Shown here: piece by piece, positions 39,646 through 48,722 of the stretch
Position numbering within the stretch: position 1 is the stretch's first letter
How the letters are laid out: every line of letters begins with the position of its first letter
Assembly (NCBI GenBank): GCA_964463375.1
Contig: CAYXBQ010000005.1
Location: forward strand, 54,230 to 118,229
DNA length: 64,000 nucleotides
Direction of reading: 5' to 3'
Source of the DNA: UMGS1696 sp964463375
Lineage (GTDB): Bacteria; Bacillota; Clostridia; Oscillospirales; CAG-272
The notes under the pieces: model-generated
Databases searched by the model: none
Seen by the model: the letters and a program-made list of their open reading frames with translations, nothing else
What the model was told of the DNA's origin: nothing
Program-made: the position numbers and the translations under genes

Positions 39646-40272
39646 TCAAATGAACTGTCCGGGGCAGTTTTGCTTTTCTTTGGCGGGAAATGTGCCGTCG
39701 AATGCTTCTGCGGCTGCTTCGTCCACAAGGTAGCAGTCCGGCGGGGTATAGGTGCCGGTGATGCCTTTTAGATAACCATCCTCCAATTCCTTACACAGGA
39801 AGAAGGAAGCATCTGCGTCCTCTGGCAGGTCGTGGTAGCGGAGGCCGAAGGTGCTGGCATATGTGAAGCCGCTTTTGCCATAGAAGTCGATATTCCCTTC
39901 AAAGCACAGGGCTTTTATGCCATATGCCTTTGCCTGTTCTACGGTATAGTCCAGCAAGAGCTTGCCGTAGCCCTGGCGTTTGTAGGCGGGGGCTATGCAG
40001 AGCGGACCCATCGCTGCAATGGGGATCTCTCTGCCGTCGTCGGCTTGTATAGCGGCGTGGACGAACACGTTTTGACCGATGATCGTACCATCCTTTTCCA
40101 GAACAAAGTTCAATTCCGGGATGAAGGCATGGTGACCACGCATTTCGTGCAATACATAGTGCTCCAGGCAACCGGGGCGATACACATTCCAGAATGCTTC
40201 TCGGACGAGGTTTTCTACTGTGCGCTGTTCTTCTTTGCGTTCCAAACGGATGCTATAGTCATTTGTATGCAT
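39646..40272 (-). CDS. GNAT family N-acetyltransferase
   Basis: 208 residues. The acetyl-CoA loop is visible in MGPLCIAPAYKRQGYGKLLL (pattern V-x-P-x-x-R/Q-x-x-G-x-G) and the C-terminal CFEGNIDFYGKSGF is also typical. Similar proteins with a C-terminal F-x-C-K-E-L-E-x-G-Y-L are common in Clostridia and uncharacterised; they transfer an acetyl group to an amine of unknown identity. Preceded by AGGAGG. The 320-base leader upstream contains an inverted repeat and promoter at 40332-40378. Confidence 0.85.
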   Translation of the reverse strand: MHTNDYSIRLERKEEQRTVENLVREAFWNVYRPGCLEHYVLHEMRGHHAFIPELNFVLEKDGTIIGQNVFVHAAIQADDGREIPIAAMGPLCIAPAYKRQGYGKLLLDYTVEQAKAYGIKALCFEGNIDFYGKSGFTYASTFGLRYHDLPEDADASFFLCKELEDGYLKGITGTYTPPDCYLVDEAAAEAFDGTFPAKEKQNCPGQFI

Positions 40273-40331
40273 TGTTTTTCCTCCTGCAAATTGTTGACAA
40301 CAATATAGTGTTTGCGGTATTCTTACACTAT

Positions 40332-40378
40332 GGGAGGTCTGCGTGGGGATCGTATACGCCGGCCTCCCGGTCAGTCAA
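40332..40378 (-). promoter_or_regulatory. Promoter overlapping a long two-part inverted repeat
   Basis: Minus strand TTGACT (40373-40378), 16 bases, TATACG (40351-40356). GGGAGG/CCTCCC and GCGT/ACGC are nested arms separated by a three-by-three internal mismatch, covering 40332-40368. The repeat overlaps spacer and -10 box, so it may be an operator for the acetyltransferase gene. Confidence 0.5.
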
Positions 40379-40554
40379 TGACCATGGGGCTGCACACAAT
40401 CTCCACAGATCGGATCGATTTTTTCAAAAAGTGCTCTCCTCAAAAATGATGTTGTACAATGCTCGTTCTGCATCGTCCATTTTATTATACTCGTTTTTCG
40501 CCTTTTGTCAATGCATTCGAGGAGCAATTCACATTTTATTTACGTTTCACATGC

Positions 40555-40590
40555 AAAAACAGACGTTGATCGCTCTCCGTCTGTCTTTTG
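40555..40590 (-). terminator. Terminator of spoIVA
   Basis: Minus strand: AAAAGACAGACG, 12-base loop, CGTCTGTTTTTG. Confidence 0.85.
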
Positions 40591-40595
40591 CTTTG

Positions 40596-42131
40596 CTATA
40601 GAATGATGCACACCAGACCACTGGCACCTTCGTTGAGGATACGGGACAGGGTCTCGCCGAATTTTCCTCTGGCATCCTCCGGCATATGGCTCATTTTTTC
40701 CTGAAGGCTGTCTTCCACCAGATCGTATAAGCTGCGACCCAACATATTGGTGTCCCAAATGCCGTCCGGATTTTCGGTGAATTCTTTGCTCAAATACCGC
40801 ACCAGCTCCTCCGACTGCTGCTCTGTGCCTACCATGGGATGGACTTCGGCGGATATATTGGTCTTGATCAGGTGAATGGATGGGGCTGTGGCACGCAGGC
40901 GTACACCAAAGCCACCGGCTTCTTTGACGATCTCCGGTTCTTCCAACAGCAGATCATGGACCTCCGGCATGACCACACCGTAGCCCTTGGTGTTCACGTC
41001 CCGAATGGCGTTGGAGAATTTATCGTATTCCTTTTTGGTCTCGGCAAGGGTACACAGGGCGGTCAGTAGTTCTGTTTCGCTGTCGATGGAGATGCCGGTG
41101 CGCTGGGACAACAGATGGTAGTACAGGGTCTCCGGCAGGTCGAGATGCATGTGTACACTGCCCTCTCCGGCGTGGATCTGGTCGATGACGGCGGTTGTAT
41201 CGCTGTTTTCGCCGATATAGGGGAGAATGCTTTTGGTCACAGATTCTTGCAGTTCCTGACAAAAGGCAGCATTCATCCCTTGCAGCTTTTGGATATGGGC
41301 GGCTGTCGTGACTATACTTTGGATGATCCCCTCTTGCAGGGCTGTTTCTTCTCGGAATACACCCATCCAGGTGGGCAGCTGTACGGTGATCTCCCGCATG
41401 GGGAATTCCAGCAGCACCATTTCCAAGATGTGGGCGATGTCCTCCGGCGACAGCTCTAAGCAGTTCACCAATGCTACGGGAACACCGTATTTTTCCTCCA
41501 GATGCAGGGCAAGCTGGATGGATTCTTCCCTATCCGGCGTGGCTGAGTTGCAGATGATGGCAAAGGGCTTGCCGATTTCGGTCAGTTCTTTGGCGATGCG
41601 TTCTTCGGCACCGATGTAGTTATCCCGTGGAATATCGCCGATGGTGCCGTCGGAGGTGACCAGCATACCGATGGTGGCGTGTTCGGTGATGACCTTGTGG
41701 GTCCCCATTTCGGCGGCTTCCGCAAAGGGGATGGGCTCCGGTGACCAGGGTGTATGCACCATGCGGGTCTGGCCGTTTTCGTCTGTTCCCAGCACCTCCG
41801 GGATCAGGTAGCCCACGCAGTCGATCATTTTCACCCGGCAGGTGGTGGGGCTATCGCCTTCACCGGTGCGGATCTCCACCGCTTCGTCCGGTACGAATTT
41901 GGGTTCCGTGGTCATAACGGTGCGCCCGCCGGCACTTTGCGGGATTTCGTCTCGGGCTCTGTTGCGGTCGTATTCCCCCGGTATGGCCGGGATCACCACG
42001 GATTCCATGAACCGGCGGATGAAAGTGGATTTGCCGCTGCGCACGGGGCCTACCACGCCGATGTAGATCTCGCCACCTGTACGCTCTGCTATGTTTTTAT
42101 AAAGATCCTGACTGGCTGTGATACTGGACAT
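40596..42131 (-). CDS. spoIVA: Stage IV sporulation protein A
   Basis: 511 residues from the ATG at 42131 (GGGAGG seven bases before). SpoIVA is an ATPase that polymerises on the forespore surface and forms the base of the spore coat. Walker A is VVGPVRSGKST (26-36), Walker B-like VKMIDCVGYLIPE follows, and the P-loop NTPase part extends to about 240; the middle and C-terminal domains needed for polymer and localisation are intact, ending in SGLVCIIL, close to the conserved hydrophobic C terminus. Expression is normally by sigma-E; minus-strand CATATATT at 42161-42168 could be a poor sigma-E -10 box. Single gene. Confidence 0.96.
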   Translation of the reverse strand: MSSITASQDLYKNIAERTGGEIYIGVVGPVRSGKSTFIRRFMESVVIPAIPGEYDRNRARDEIPQSAGGRTVMTTEPKFVPDEAVEIRTGEGDSPTTCRVKMIDCVGYLIPEVLGTDENGQTRMVHTPWSPEPIPFAEAAEMGTHKVITEHATIGMLVTSDGTIGDIPRDNYIGAEERIAKELTEIGKPFAIICNSATPDREESIQLALHLEEKYGVPVALVNCLELSPEDIAHILEMVLLEFPMREITVQLPTWMGVFREETALQEGIIQSIVTTAAHIQKLQGMNAAFCQELQESVTKSILPYIGENSDTTAVIDQIHAGEGSVHMHLDLPETLYYHLLSQRTGISIDSETELLTALCTLAETKKEYDKFSNAIRDVNTKGYGVVMPEVHDLLLEEPEIVKEAGGFGVRLRATAPSIHLIKTNISAEVHPMVGTEQQSEELVRYLSKEFTENPDGIWDTNMLGRSLYDLVEDSLQEKMSHMPEDARGKFGETLSRILNEGASGLVCIIL

Positions 42132-42285
42132 AAAAAACCTCCCGTCTTTTCGTCTGCTCCAATATATGCGTGTCCCGGCCTGTTTAGACGTGAGGAAATC
42201 CATGGAGCGACCGCTATATTTTGTAACATTTGTGTGCTATAATGGAGAAAACAAAAAATGGAGCATCCATCGATTTGACCTCGAT

Positions 42286-42329
42286 TTTACAATAGGTCGG
42301 TTTTCGACTTTACATCCCCTTTGTATACT
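42286..42329 (+). promoter_or_regulatory. pst operon promoter with Pho-box-like repeats
   Basis: TATACT at 42324-42329 lacks a good -35. Two TTTACA boxes (42286-42291 and 42309-42314), about two helical turns apart, resemble the T-T-A-A-C-A repeats bound by PhoP in Firmicutes, the regulator encoded further down this operon. Spacing is not the classic 11 bases. Another TATAAT lies at 42237-42242. Confidence 0.45.
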
Positions 42330-42378
42330 AAAAGCGTACACAAAATCACAAATGCAATATGCAAAGGAGAATAGCAAA

Positions 42379-43179
42379 ATGAAAAAATTCGTTTCGATTC
42401 TGGCTGCCGCTTGGTTACTGGCGGGCTGCTTTACCGGATGTGCCGGCAATGGTAATACGGTGTCCACCGATGGGTCTACCTCTATGGCAAAGGTGATCGG
42501 TGCTCTGGGTGAGGCATACGAAAATGAAACCGGTGTCAAGGTGACATACAATCCCACCGGCTCCGGTTCCGGGATCCAGGCTGTGCAGGAAGGGCGCTGT
42601 GACATTGGTCTATCCTCCCGCAGCCTGAAGGAGGAAGAAAAAGCAGCTGGCTTGCAGGAAACGGTGCTGGCCTATGACGGGATCGCTGTTATCGTGCATC
42701 CGGAAAATGCGGTCTCGGATCTGATGCTTTCCCAGATCACCGACATCTACACCGGCAAGATCACCAACTGGAGCGAAGTGGGTGGTGCGGATGCGGAGAT
42801 CGTATTGATCGGCAGAGAGGCCAACTCCGGCACCAGAGACGGCTTTGAGACCATCACGGGTACCGTGGACAGCTGTCAGTATCGCCAGGAGCTCAGCTCC
42901 AATGGGGATGTGATCACCACCGTTGCCAACAATCCCAACGCCATCGGCTATGCATCCCTTGCTACCATCAAGGATACGGTAAAAGCTGTTGCGGTGGATG
43001 GCGTCATGCCTACCGAAGCGACGGTACAGGATGGCAGCTATGCAGTACAACGTCCCTTCATGCTGGTAACAAAAGCAGACACTGCCCTTTCCGAGGTGGC
43101 ACAGCAGTTCTTTGACTATGTACTCTCTGGTAAGGCGAATACCTACATCTCTGCCGCAGGTGCGGTTCCGGCCAACTGA
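42379..43179 (+). CDS. pstS: Phosphate ABC transporter substrate-binding lipoprotein PstS
   Basis: 266 residues from the ATG at 42379, AAAGGAG upstream. The signal peptide has a lipobox (LLAGC, Cys17; a second Cys at 21 follows). The phosphate-binding loops are clear: STDGSTSMAKVIGAL near the N terminus, TGSGSGIQAV, and GREANSGTRDGF. It catches phosphate outside the cell for PstCA. Short for the family (often 280-320) but complete. First gene of pstSCAB-phoU-phoP-phoR. Confidence 0.96.
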   Translation: MKKFVSILAAAWLLAGCFTGCAGNGNTVSTDGSTSMAKVIGALGEAYENETGVKVTYNPTGSGSGIQAVQEGRCDIGLSSRSLKEEEKAAGLQETVLAYDGIAVIVHPENAVSDLMLSQITDIYTGKITNWSEVGGADAEIVLIGREANSGTRDGFETITGTVDSCQYRQELSSNGDVITTVANNPNAIGYASLATIKDTVKAVAVDGVMPTEATVQDGSYAVQRPFMLVTKADTALSEVAQQFFDYVLSGKANTYISAAGAVPAN

Positions 43180-43206
43180 GACAGTGTTCTCTATGGGTGA
43201 ATAACC

Positions 43207-44079
43207 ATGAAGAAAAACATTTCTGTTGAGACACTGATCCACGGGATCTTTCTGCTGCTTGGTTTGGTGACAGTGGGGTGTGTTCTGCTGATCACGGTGT
43301 ACCTTGTTCTCTCCGGGATCCCGGCTATACAGGAGATCGGGCTCTTTCGATTCCTGTTTGGCAAAGAATGGAATTCCTCCGCAGTGGTCCCACAGTATGG
43401 GATCCTGCCCTTTCTGTTGACCAGCGTCTATGGTACGGCTGGTGCGATCCTGATCGGCGTACCGGTGGGGTTCTTTGCGGCGGTGTATCTTGCCAAGCTG
43501 GCTCCAAAGTCGGTGAAAACAGTCATGCAGCACACAGTCAGTTTGCTGGCAGGGATCCCGTCGGTGGTATATGGCCTGGTGGGTATGATGGTGCTGGTGC
43601 CGGGGATCCGGATGCTTTTTGACCTATCGGACGGTGCTTGCCTATTGGCCGCTATGCTGGTGCTGGCGGTCATGATCCTGCCGTCCATCATCAAGGTCTC
43701 TGTCACAGCGCTGGAAGCGGTACCGAAGGAATACGAGGATGCTTCTCTGGCTTTGGGTGCAACACCCGTGGAGACATATTTTCGTGTATCCGTTCCGGCA
43801 GCCAAAAGCGGTATCGCTACGGCGGTTGTATTGGGTGTAGGACGAGCCATAGGGGAAGCGATGGCGGTGATGATGGTATGCGGCAGTGCGCCGAATATGC
43901 CGGATTCGCTGTTCCAAAGTGTACATTTCCTGACGACCATTGTGGGCAGTGAAATGGCATATTCCAGTGGTTTACAGCGACAGGCACTGTTTTCCATTGC
44001 ATTGGTGCTGTTCTTATTCGTCATGCTGATCAATGCGGTGCTGTCGTTCTTCTTGAAAGGTCGAAAGGAGGGATCGTGA
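43207..44079 (+). CDS. pstC: Phosphate ABC transporter permease PstC
   Basis: 290 residues with about six transmembrane helices. The EAA loop that contacts PstB is LEAVPKEYEDASLALGATPVET, shown here in part as EAVPKEYEDASLALGAT. Partner of PstA in the inner-membrane channel. Its TGA overlaps the start of pstA (TGATG). Confidence 0.95.
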   Translation: MKKNISVETLIHGIFLLLGLVTVGCVLLITVYLVLSGIPAIQEIGLFRFLFGKEWNSSAVVPQYGILPFLLTSVYGTAGAILIGVPVGFFAAVYLAKLAPKSVKTVMQHTVSLLAGIPSVVYGLVGMMVLVPGIRMLFDLSDGACLLAAMLVLAVMILPSIIKVSVTALEAVPKEYEDASLALGATPVETYFRVSVPAAKSGIATAVVLGVGRAIGEAMAVMMVCGSAPNMPDSLFQSVHFLTTIVGSEMAYSSGLQRQALFSIALVLFLFVMLINAVLSFFLKGRKEGS

Positions 44080-44972
44080 TGCTGCCAGAAAAAAAGCCGG
44101 AGCAACAAAAATTGTTCGTGCAACATAAGTTGCCGCTTCGAAGACAGGCGTATGTGGCTGTGATGAAAATGTTCATGGGCATATCGATCCTGTTGGTGAT
44201 GGCGCTGGTGCTGTTTTTAGTGGGATACGTGATGGTGAATGGTCTGCCGCATATCACATGGCAGTTTTTGACAACAGGGGTCAGTTATATCAACAACCAG
44301 ATCGGTATTCTCCCGAATATTTTGAACACACTGTATGTGATCCTGGCAACGCTGCTATTGGTACTGCCTCTGGGTGTTGGTGCGGCGGTCTACCTCAATG
44401 AATATGCCAGAAACAAGCGGCTGGTGCAGATCATTGAATATGCCGCTGAGGTGCTTTCCGGCATTCCGTCCATTATCTATGGCCTTGTGGGGATGTTGCT
44501 GTTTGCCAATCGGATGGGGTCTTGTCTGCTGGCTGGTAGCTTGACACTGGTCATCATGAATTTGCCCAATATCATGCGAACCACACAGGAAAGCTTGAAG
44601 ACGGTACCCCAGGCCTATCGGGAAGGTGCATTTGGTCTGGGTGCCGGAAAATGGCGGGTCATTCGGACGGTGGTGCTGCCGGGCTGTGTGGATGGTGTGA
44701 TCACGGGCTGCATTTTGTCCATTGGTCGGATCATGGGGGAAAGTGCGGCGCTGCTGTTCACGGCGGGATTTGCCCACACCATCCATGGATTCTTCTCCGG
44801 TATGGTCAGTGCCGGCTCTACGTTGGCGGTGGCGCTGTATTCGTATGCCAAAACGGACGGCGAGTTTGAAGTAGCCTTTGCGGTCGCTGCGATTTTGATG
44901 GTTCTAACATTTCTGATCAATCTTTCTGCATCCTATGTTGGCAAAGTTTTCAAAAGGAGGAACAATACATAA
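44079..44972 (+). CDS. pstA: Phosphate ABC transporter permease PstA
   Basis: 297 residues from the ATG at 44079 (AAGGAGG seven bases before; a GTG one codon earlier is less well placed). Polytopic permease with the EAA-type loop TVPQAYREGAFGLGAGKW and the conserved GRIMGESAALLFTAG near the C terminus. Pairs with PstC. The stop TAA overlaps the pstB start (TAATG), giving coupled translation. Confidence 0.95.
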   Translation: MLPEKKPEQQKLFVQHKLPLRRQAYVAVMKMFMGISILLVMALVLFLVGYVMVNGLPHITWQFLTTGVSYINNQIGILPNILNTLYVILATLLLVLPLGVGAAVYLNEYARNKRLVQIIEYAAEVLSGIPSIIYGLVGMLLFANRMGSCLLAGSLTLVIMNLPNIMRTTQESLKTVPQAYREGAFGLGAGKWRVIRTVVLPGCVDGVITGCILSIGRIMGESAALLFTAGFAHTIHGFFSGMVSAGSTLAVALYSYAKTDGEFEVAFAVAAILMVLTFLINLSASYVGKVFKRRNNT

Positions 44973-45724
44973 TGTGCATTTTATCGGCAAATGACCTGTG
45001 TTTGTGGTACGGCAACAGCCAGGCCCTGAAACACATTGGCATGGAGATCTCAGAAAAAAGCATCACAGCACTGATCGGGCCATCCGGCTGTGGGAAATCC
45101 ACCTTTCTGAAAACGCTAAACCGGATGAACGACCTTGTTCCCGGTGTGAAGATCACAGGAGAGGTGCGGTATCGGGGCGAAAACATCTATGCGGCCGGCG
45201 TGAACGTCAATGCGCTACGGCGGCAGGTCGGTATGGTGTTCCAGAAACCAAACCCCTTCCCCATGAGCATTTATGACAACATTGCCTATGGGCCTCGCAC
45301 CCATGGTATCACCGCAAAGGCGAAGCTAGATGAGATCGTGGAGAACTCGCTTCGTGCCGCAAATCTTTGGGAGGAAGCAAAGGATCGTTTGAAGAAGAGC
45401 GCACTTGGAATGTCTGGTGGGCAGCAGCAGCGGCTTTGCATTGCCCGTGCGTTGGCGGTAGAGCCGGATGTTCTGCTGATGGACGAGCCTACCTCTGCTC
45501 TGGATCCAATCTCCACATCGAAAATTGAAGAGCTCGCCATAGAGCTGCGGAAGAAATACACGATCGTCATCGTCACACACAATATGCAGCAGGCTGTGCG
45601 GATCTCGGATCAAACTGCCTTCTTCCTGCTGGGAGAATTGATCGAATATGGCGACACGGAAACGCTGTTTTCCCAGCCTGTGGACACACGCACCGAAGAT
45701 TACATCACAGGGAGGTTTGGATAA
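44972..45724 (+). CDS. pstB: Phosphate ABC transporter ATP-binding protein PstB
   Basis: 250 residues. Walker A GPSGCGKSTFL, Q-loop MVFQKPNPFPMS, ABC signature LGMSGGQQQRLCIARAL and Walker B VLLMDEPTSALDP are all present, and KPNPFP is typical of PstB. Powers phosphate uptake by PstCA. Overlaps phoU by TAATG. Confidence 0.97.
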   Translation: MCILSANDLCLWYGNSQALKHIGMEISEKSITALIGPSGCGKSTFLKTLNRMNDLVPGVKITGEVRYRGENIYAAGVNVNALRRQVGMVFQKPNPFPMSIYDNIAYGPRTHGITAKAKLDEIVENSLRAANLWEEAKDRLKKSALGMSGGQQQRLCIARALAVEPDVLLMDEPTSALDPISTSKIEELAIELRKKYTIVIVTHNMQQAVRISDQTAFFLLGELIEYGDTETLFSQPVDTRTEDYITGRFG

Positions 45725-46380
45725 TGAGAAGTCGGCTCGATACGCAGTTGGCTCTGCTGGATCACGAAATGATCGAAATGGGGGCTCTGTGCGAAGAAGT
45801 CATTGCCCTGGCGACCTCTGCCCTGACCAGTGGGGATGTGACATTGGCTGAACAGGTCAAGCCACGGGACAAGGAGATCGACCAGAAGGAGCGGGATATC
45901 GAAACGCTATGCATGAAGCTGCTGCTCCAACAACAGCCGGTGGCACGGGATCTGCGGCAGATCTCTGCTGCGCTGAAAATGATCACCGATATGGAACGTA
46001 TTGGTGACCAGGCAGAGGATATTGCGGAGATCATCACCTTTTTGGGTGGGCGTACCTCCGGGCAGCATACCCATCTGAAGGAAATGGCAAAAGCTACCAT
46101 TCGAATGGTCACAGACAGTGTGGATGCTTATGTAAAAAAAGACACGACCCTGGCGCAGGCTGTGATCGACTATGACGATGTGGTGGACGACGCCTTTTTG
46201 CAGGTCAAAAAACAGCTGATCGATCTACTGGCTGTGGACCCGCAGGAAGGAGAATATGCGCTGGATCTACTGATGATCGCCAAATATTTAGAGCGGATCG
46301 GGGATCATGCGACCAATCTGGCAGAGTGGGTGATCTATGCGGTGACCGGTGTACACAAAAGCGAGGAGGAAGGTGCATGA
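45724..46380 (+). CDS. phoU: Phosphate uptake regulator PhoU
   Basis: 218 residues, two three-helix bundles with the metal-binding E/D-x-x-x-D repeats: PRDKEIDQKERDIE in the first half, and VIDYDDVVDDAF with KYLERIGDHATNLAEW in the second. PhoU links the Pst transporter to the PhoR kinase and keeps the regulon silent when phosphate is plentiful. Its end overlaps the following response-regulator gene (ATGA). Confidence 0.95.
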   Translation: MRSRLDTQLALLDHEMIEMGALCEEVIALATSALTSGDVTLAEQVKPRDKEIDQKERDIETLCMKLLLQQQPVARDLRQISAALKMITDMERIGDQAEDIAEIITFLGGRTSGQHTHLKEMAKATIRMVTDSVDAYVKKDTTLAQAVIDYDDVVDDAFLQVKKQLIDLLAVDPQEGEYALDLLMIAKYLERIGDHATNLAEWVIYAVTGVHKSEEEGA

Positions 46381-47051
46381 TCTGGTGTGTTGAGGATGAC
46401 GCTGCGATCCGGGACATTGAGTTGTACGCCTTGCAGTCCACCGGATTTGAGGCACAGGGATTTGCAGATGGGACGGCATTTTGGGAGGCGCTGCAAAACG
46501 AGAAGCCGGATCTGGTGGTGTTGGATGTGATGCTGCCCGGCATGGACGGCATAACACTTTTGCAAAAGATCCGAGCAGATCCCAGGCTTCGTGATATGCC
46601 GGTGATCATGGCTACGGCTAAGGGGGCAGAATTTGACAAGGTGCAAAGCCTGGATCTGGGAGCCGATGACTATGTGGTGAAGCCATTTGGTGTGATGGAG
46701 CTGATCTCCCGGATCAAAGCGGTCCTGCGGCGATACAAAACACCGGCGGTGCAAAAGCTGCTGCAATTTGGTGGTTTGACGCTGCATCTGGACGAGCATA
46801 CCGTCTATATAGACGACAAACGGATCCAGCTTACTTATAAGGAATACGAGCTTTTGCGGTTGTTTCTGTCCCATCCGGGCATGGCCTTTACCCGTGAACA
46901 GCTTTTTGCCGAGGTATGGGGGGAGAATTACATCGGTGAGACGCGGACATTGGATATGCATATCCGCACCCTGCGGCAGAAGCTGGGGGACTACGGAAAA
47001 TACATCGAAACGGTGCGCAATGTGGGGTATCGACTGGAGGCAAGGCCATGA
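46377..47051 (+). CDS. phoP: PhoP/PhoB-type response regulator
   Basis: 224 residues from the ATG at 46377, overlapping the phoU stop by four bases. Receiver domain with acidic Asp7/Asp8, phosphoacceptor Asp50 in LVVLDVMLPGMDG and Lys in IMATAKG; OmpR-type winged helix in the C-terminal half (LTYKEYELLRLFLSHPG, then RTLDMHIRTLRQKLG and VRNVGYRL). Linked to the phosphate genes and to a kinase, so it should control the Pho regulon, including its own operon. Confidence 0.92.
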   Translation: MIWCVEDDAAIRDIELYALQSTGFEAQGFADGTAFWEALQNEKPDLVVLDVMLPGMDGITLLQKIRADPRLRDMPVIMATAKGAEFDKVQSLDLGADDYVVKPFGVMELISRIKAVLRRYKTPAVQKLLQFGGLTLHLDEHTVYIDDKRIQLTYKEYELLRLFLSHPGMAFTREQLFAEVWGENYIGETRTLDMHIRTLRQKLGDYGKYIETVRNVGYRLEARP

Positions 47052-48703
47052 CCAGAAAAATCTTTCGTTCCATTATGCTTGCGGTCGGCAGTGTGCTTCT
47101 GGCAAGCTTTTTGATCATTTTGGGGTGTCTATACGACTACTTTAGCGGCATACAACAGGATCAGCTTTGGACGGAGCTGGATATGGCTGCGGCTGGGGTG
47201 GAAAGTGCCGGTATGGCATATTTGGATGCTATCGACGAAGCCAGTCGCCGTTTGACCTGGATCGCTGCGGACGGAAGTGTTTTGTATGATGCACAGGTCT
47301 ATCAGGAGGATATGGAAAACCATGCGGATCGTGCGGAGGTTCGTGCAGCGCTGGCATCCGGTCAAGGCAGCAGTGAGCGGTATTCCAATACCCTTTTGGA
47401 GAAAACATTGTACTGCGCCAAGCGGCTACAGGATGGTTCTGTTCTGCGGATCTCCATCAGCCATGCCACGATGGCTCTGCTTGTTTTGGGGATGCTACAG
47501 CCCATTTGTGTGGTTTTGGCGATAGCGTTTCTTTTGGCATTCTGGATGGCCAGCCGCCTTTCCAAACGGATCGTAGAGCCGCTGAACAGCTTAGATTTAG
47601 ACCATCCGTTGGAAAACCAGACCTATGACGAGATCGCCCCCCTTCTCCGGCGTATCGATCAGCAAAGCGGTCAGATCCATGCGCAACTGCAACAGCTGCG
47701 GCAGAAGCAAGAGGAGTTTGACCAGATCACGTCCAGCATGAACGAAGGGCTCATCCTGCTGGATCACGATGGCTGTATTTTGAGTATCAATGCGGCTGCC
47801 AAAACGGTGTTCCATGCAGGAGAGTTTGTGGTCGGTCGCGATTTTTTGACCGTGGAGCGGAGTCGGGAGATCAGCCAGGCCATCATGCAGGCAGCGCAGT
47901 CCGGACACAGCGAAGTTTCCATAGAACGGGATGGGCGGATGTATCAGATCGACATCAGCCGGATCGAATCTGACAATGCGGTATCAACGGATCCCAAAAA
48001 CGGCGGTGTCGTGCTTTTGGTATTTGATGTGACGGAGAAAGCGGAGGCAGAACGTAGTCGGCGGGAATTCACTGCCAATGTGTCCCACGAACTCAAAACG
48101 CCTTTGACCGCCATCCTTGGCAGCAGCGAAATGATCGAGAGCGGTATGGTAAAGCCGGAGGATCTACCTCGGTTTGCCAGTCATATCCACGAGGAGGCTG
48201 CCAGACTGCTAACGCTGATCGAAGATATCATTCGTCTATCGCAGCTGGACGAAGGGGTTGCGATCCTCATGGAGCCGGTCGATCTTGCGGCTGTTGCCAA
48301 TGATGTGGTGCAGCAGCTCTGCGAAAAGGCAGAACAGAACGACGTAACGCTGCATATGCAGAGCGAAAGCTGTGTGCGGCAAGGGGTTCCACGGCTGTTT
48401 TATGAGATCACCTACAATCTGGTAGAAAATGCGATCAAATACAATGTACCCGGCGGCAGTGTACACATTACGGTGACAAAAGACGGTGTTTTAACGGTGG
48501 CCGATACGGGTATTGGGATTCCTGCGGCGTGCCAGAGTCGGGTGTTTGAGCGGTTCTATCGCGTGGACAAAAGCCATTCGAAATCCATCGGCGGTACGGG
48601 GCTGGGACTTTCCATCGTCAAGCATGCTGCTGCTTATCTGGGTGCGACGATCGCCTTACAAAGCGAAGTTGACAAAGGTACTACTATTTGCGTACATTTC
48701 TGA
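47048..48703 (+). CDS. phoR: PhoR-type sensor histidine kinase
   Basis: 551 residues. Two membrane segments (about 9-31 and 145-168) frame an extracellular domain of about 110 residues; a HAMP-like linker and a PAS domain (QEEFDQITSSMNEGLILLDH) follow. The histidine box is FTANVSHELKTPLTAI with His347, and the ATPase part has NLVENAIKYN (N box), VADTGIGIP (G1) and GGTGLGLSIVKH (G2). Typical PhoR layout. Its ATG overlaps the phoP stop (ATGA). In Bacillus phoPR is separate from pst; here it is inside the operon, at its end. Confidence 0.92.
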   Translation: MTRKIFRSIMLAVGSVLLASFLIILGCLYDYFSGIQQDQLWTELDMAAAGVESAGMAYLDAIDEASRRLTWIAADGSVLYDAQVYQEDMENHADRAEVRAALASGQGSSERYSNTLLEKTLYCAKRLQDGSVLRISISHATMALLVLGMLQPICVVLAIAFLLAFWMASRLSKRIVEPLNSLDLDHPLENQTYDEIAPLLRRIDQQSGQIHAQLQQLRQKQEEFDQITSSMNEGLILLDHDGCILSINAAAKTVFHAGEFVVGRDFLTVERSREISQAIMQAAQSGHSEVSIERDGRMYQIDISRIESDNAVSTDPKNGGVVLLVFDVTEKAEAERSRREFTANVSHELKTPLTAILGSSEMIESGMVKPEDLPRFASHIHEEAARLLTLIEDIIRLSQLDEGVAILMEPVDLAAVANDVVQQLCEKAEQNDVTLHMQSESCVRQGVPRLFYEITYNLVENAIKYNVPGGSVHITVTKDGVLTVADTGIGIPAACQSRVFERFYRVDKSHSKSIGGTGLGLSIVKHAAAYLGATIALQSEVDKGTTICVHF

Positions 48704-48722
48704 AGAAAGAAGACTGACGATT

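Larger units (their letters stand above)
40273..40595. other. Intergenic stretch between acetyltransferase and spoIVA
   Basis: About 320 bases without coding potential. From right to left it holds the spoIVA terminator (40555-40590), AT-rich sequence, and the promoter and inverted repeat of the acetyltransferase gene (40332-40378). No T-box or other riboswitch core could be recognised. Confidence 0.6.

Noticed and set aside
40273..40550. Possible T-box or other riboswitch upstream of the acetyltransferase gene
   Set aside because: No T-box core, specifier loop or antiterminator pair could be found; the inverted repeat overlaps a promoter instead.
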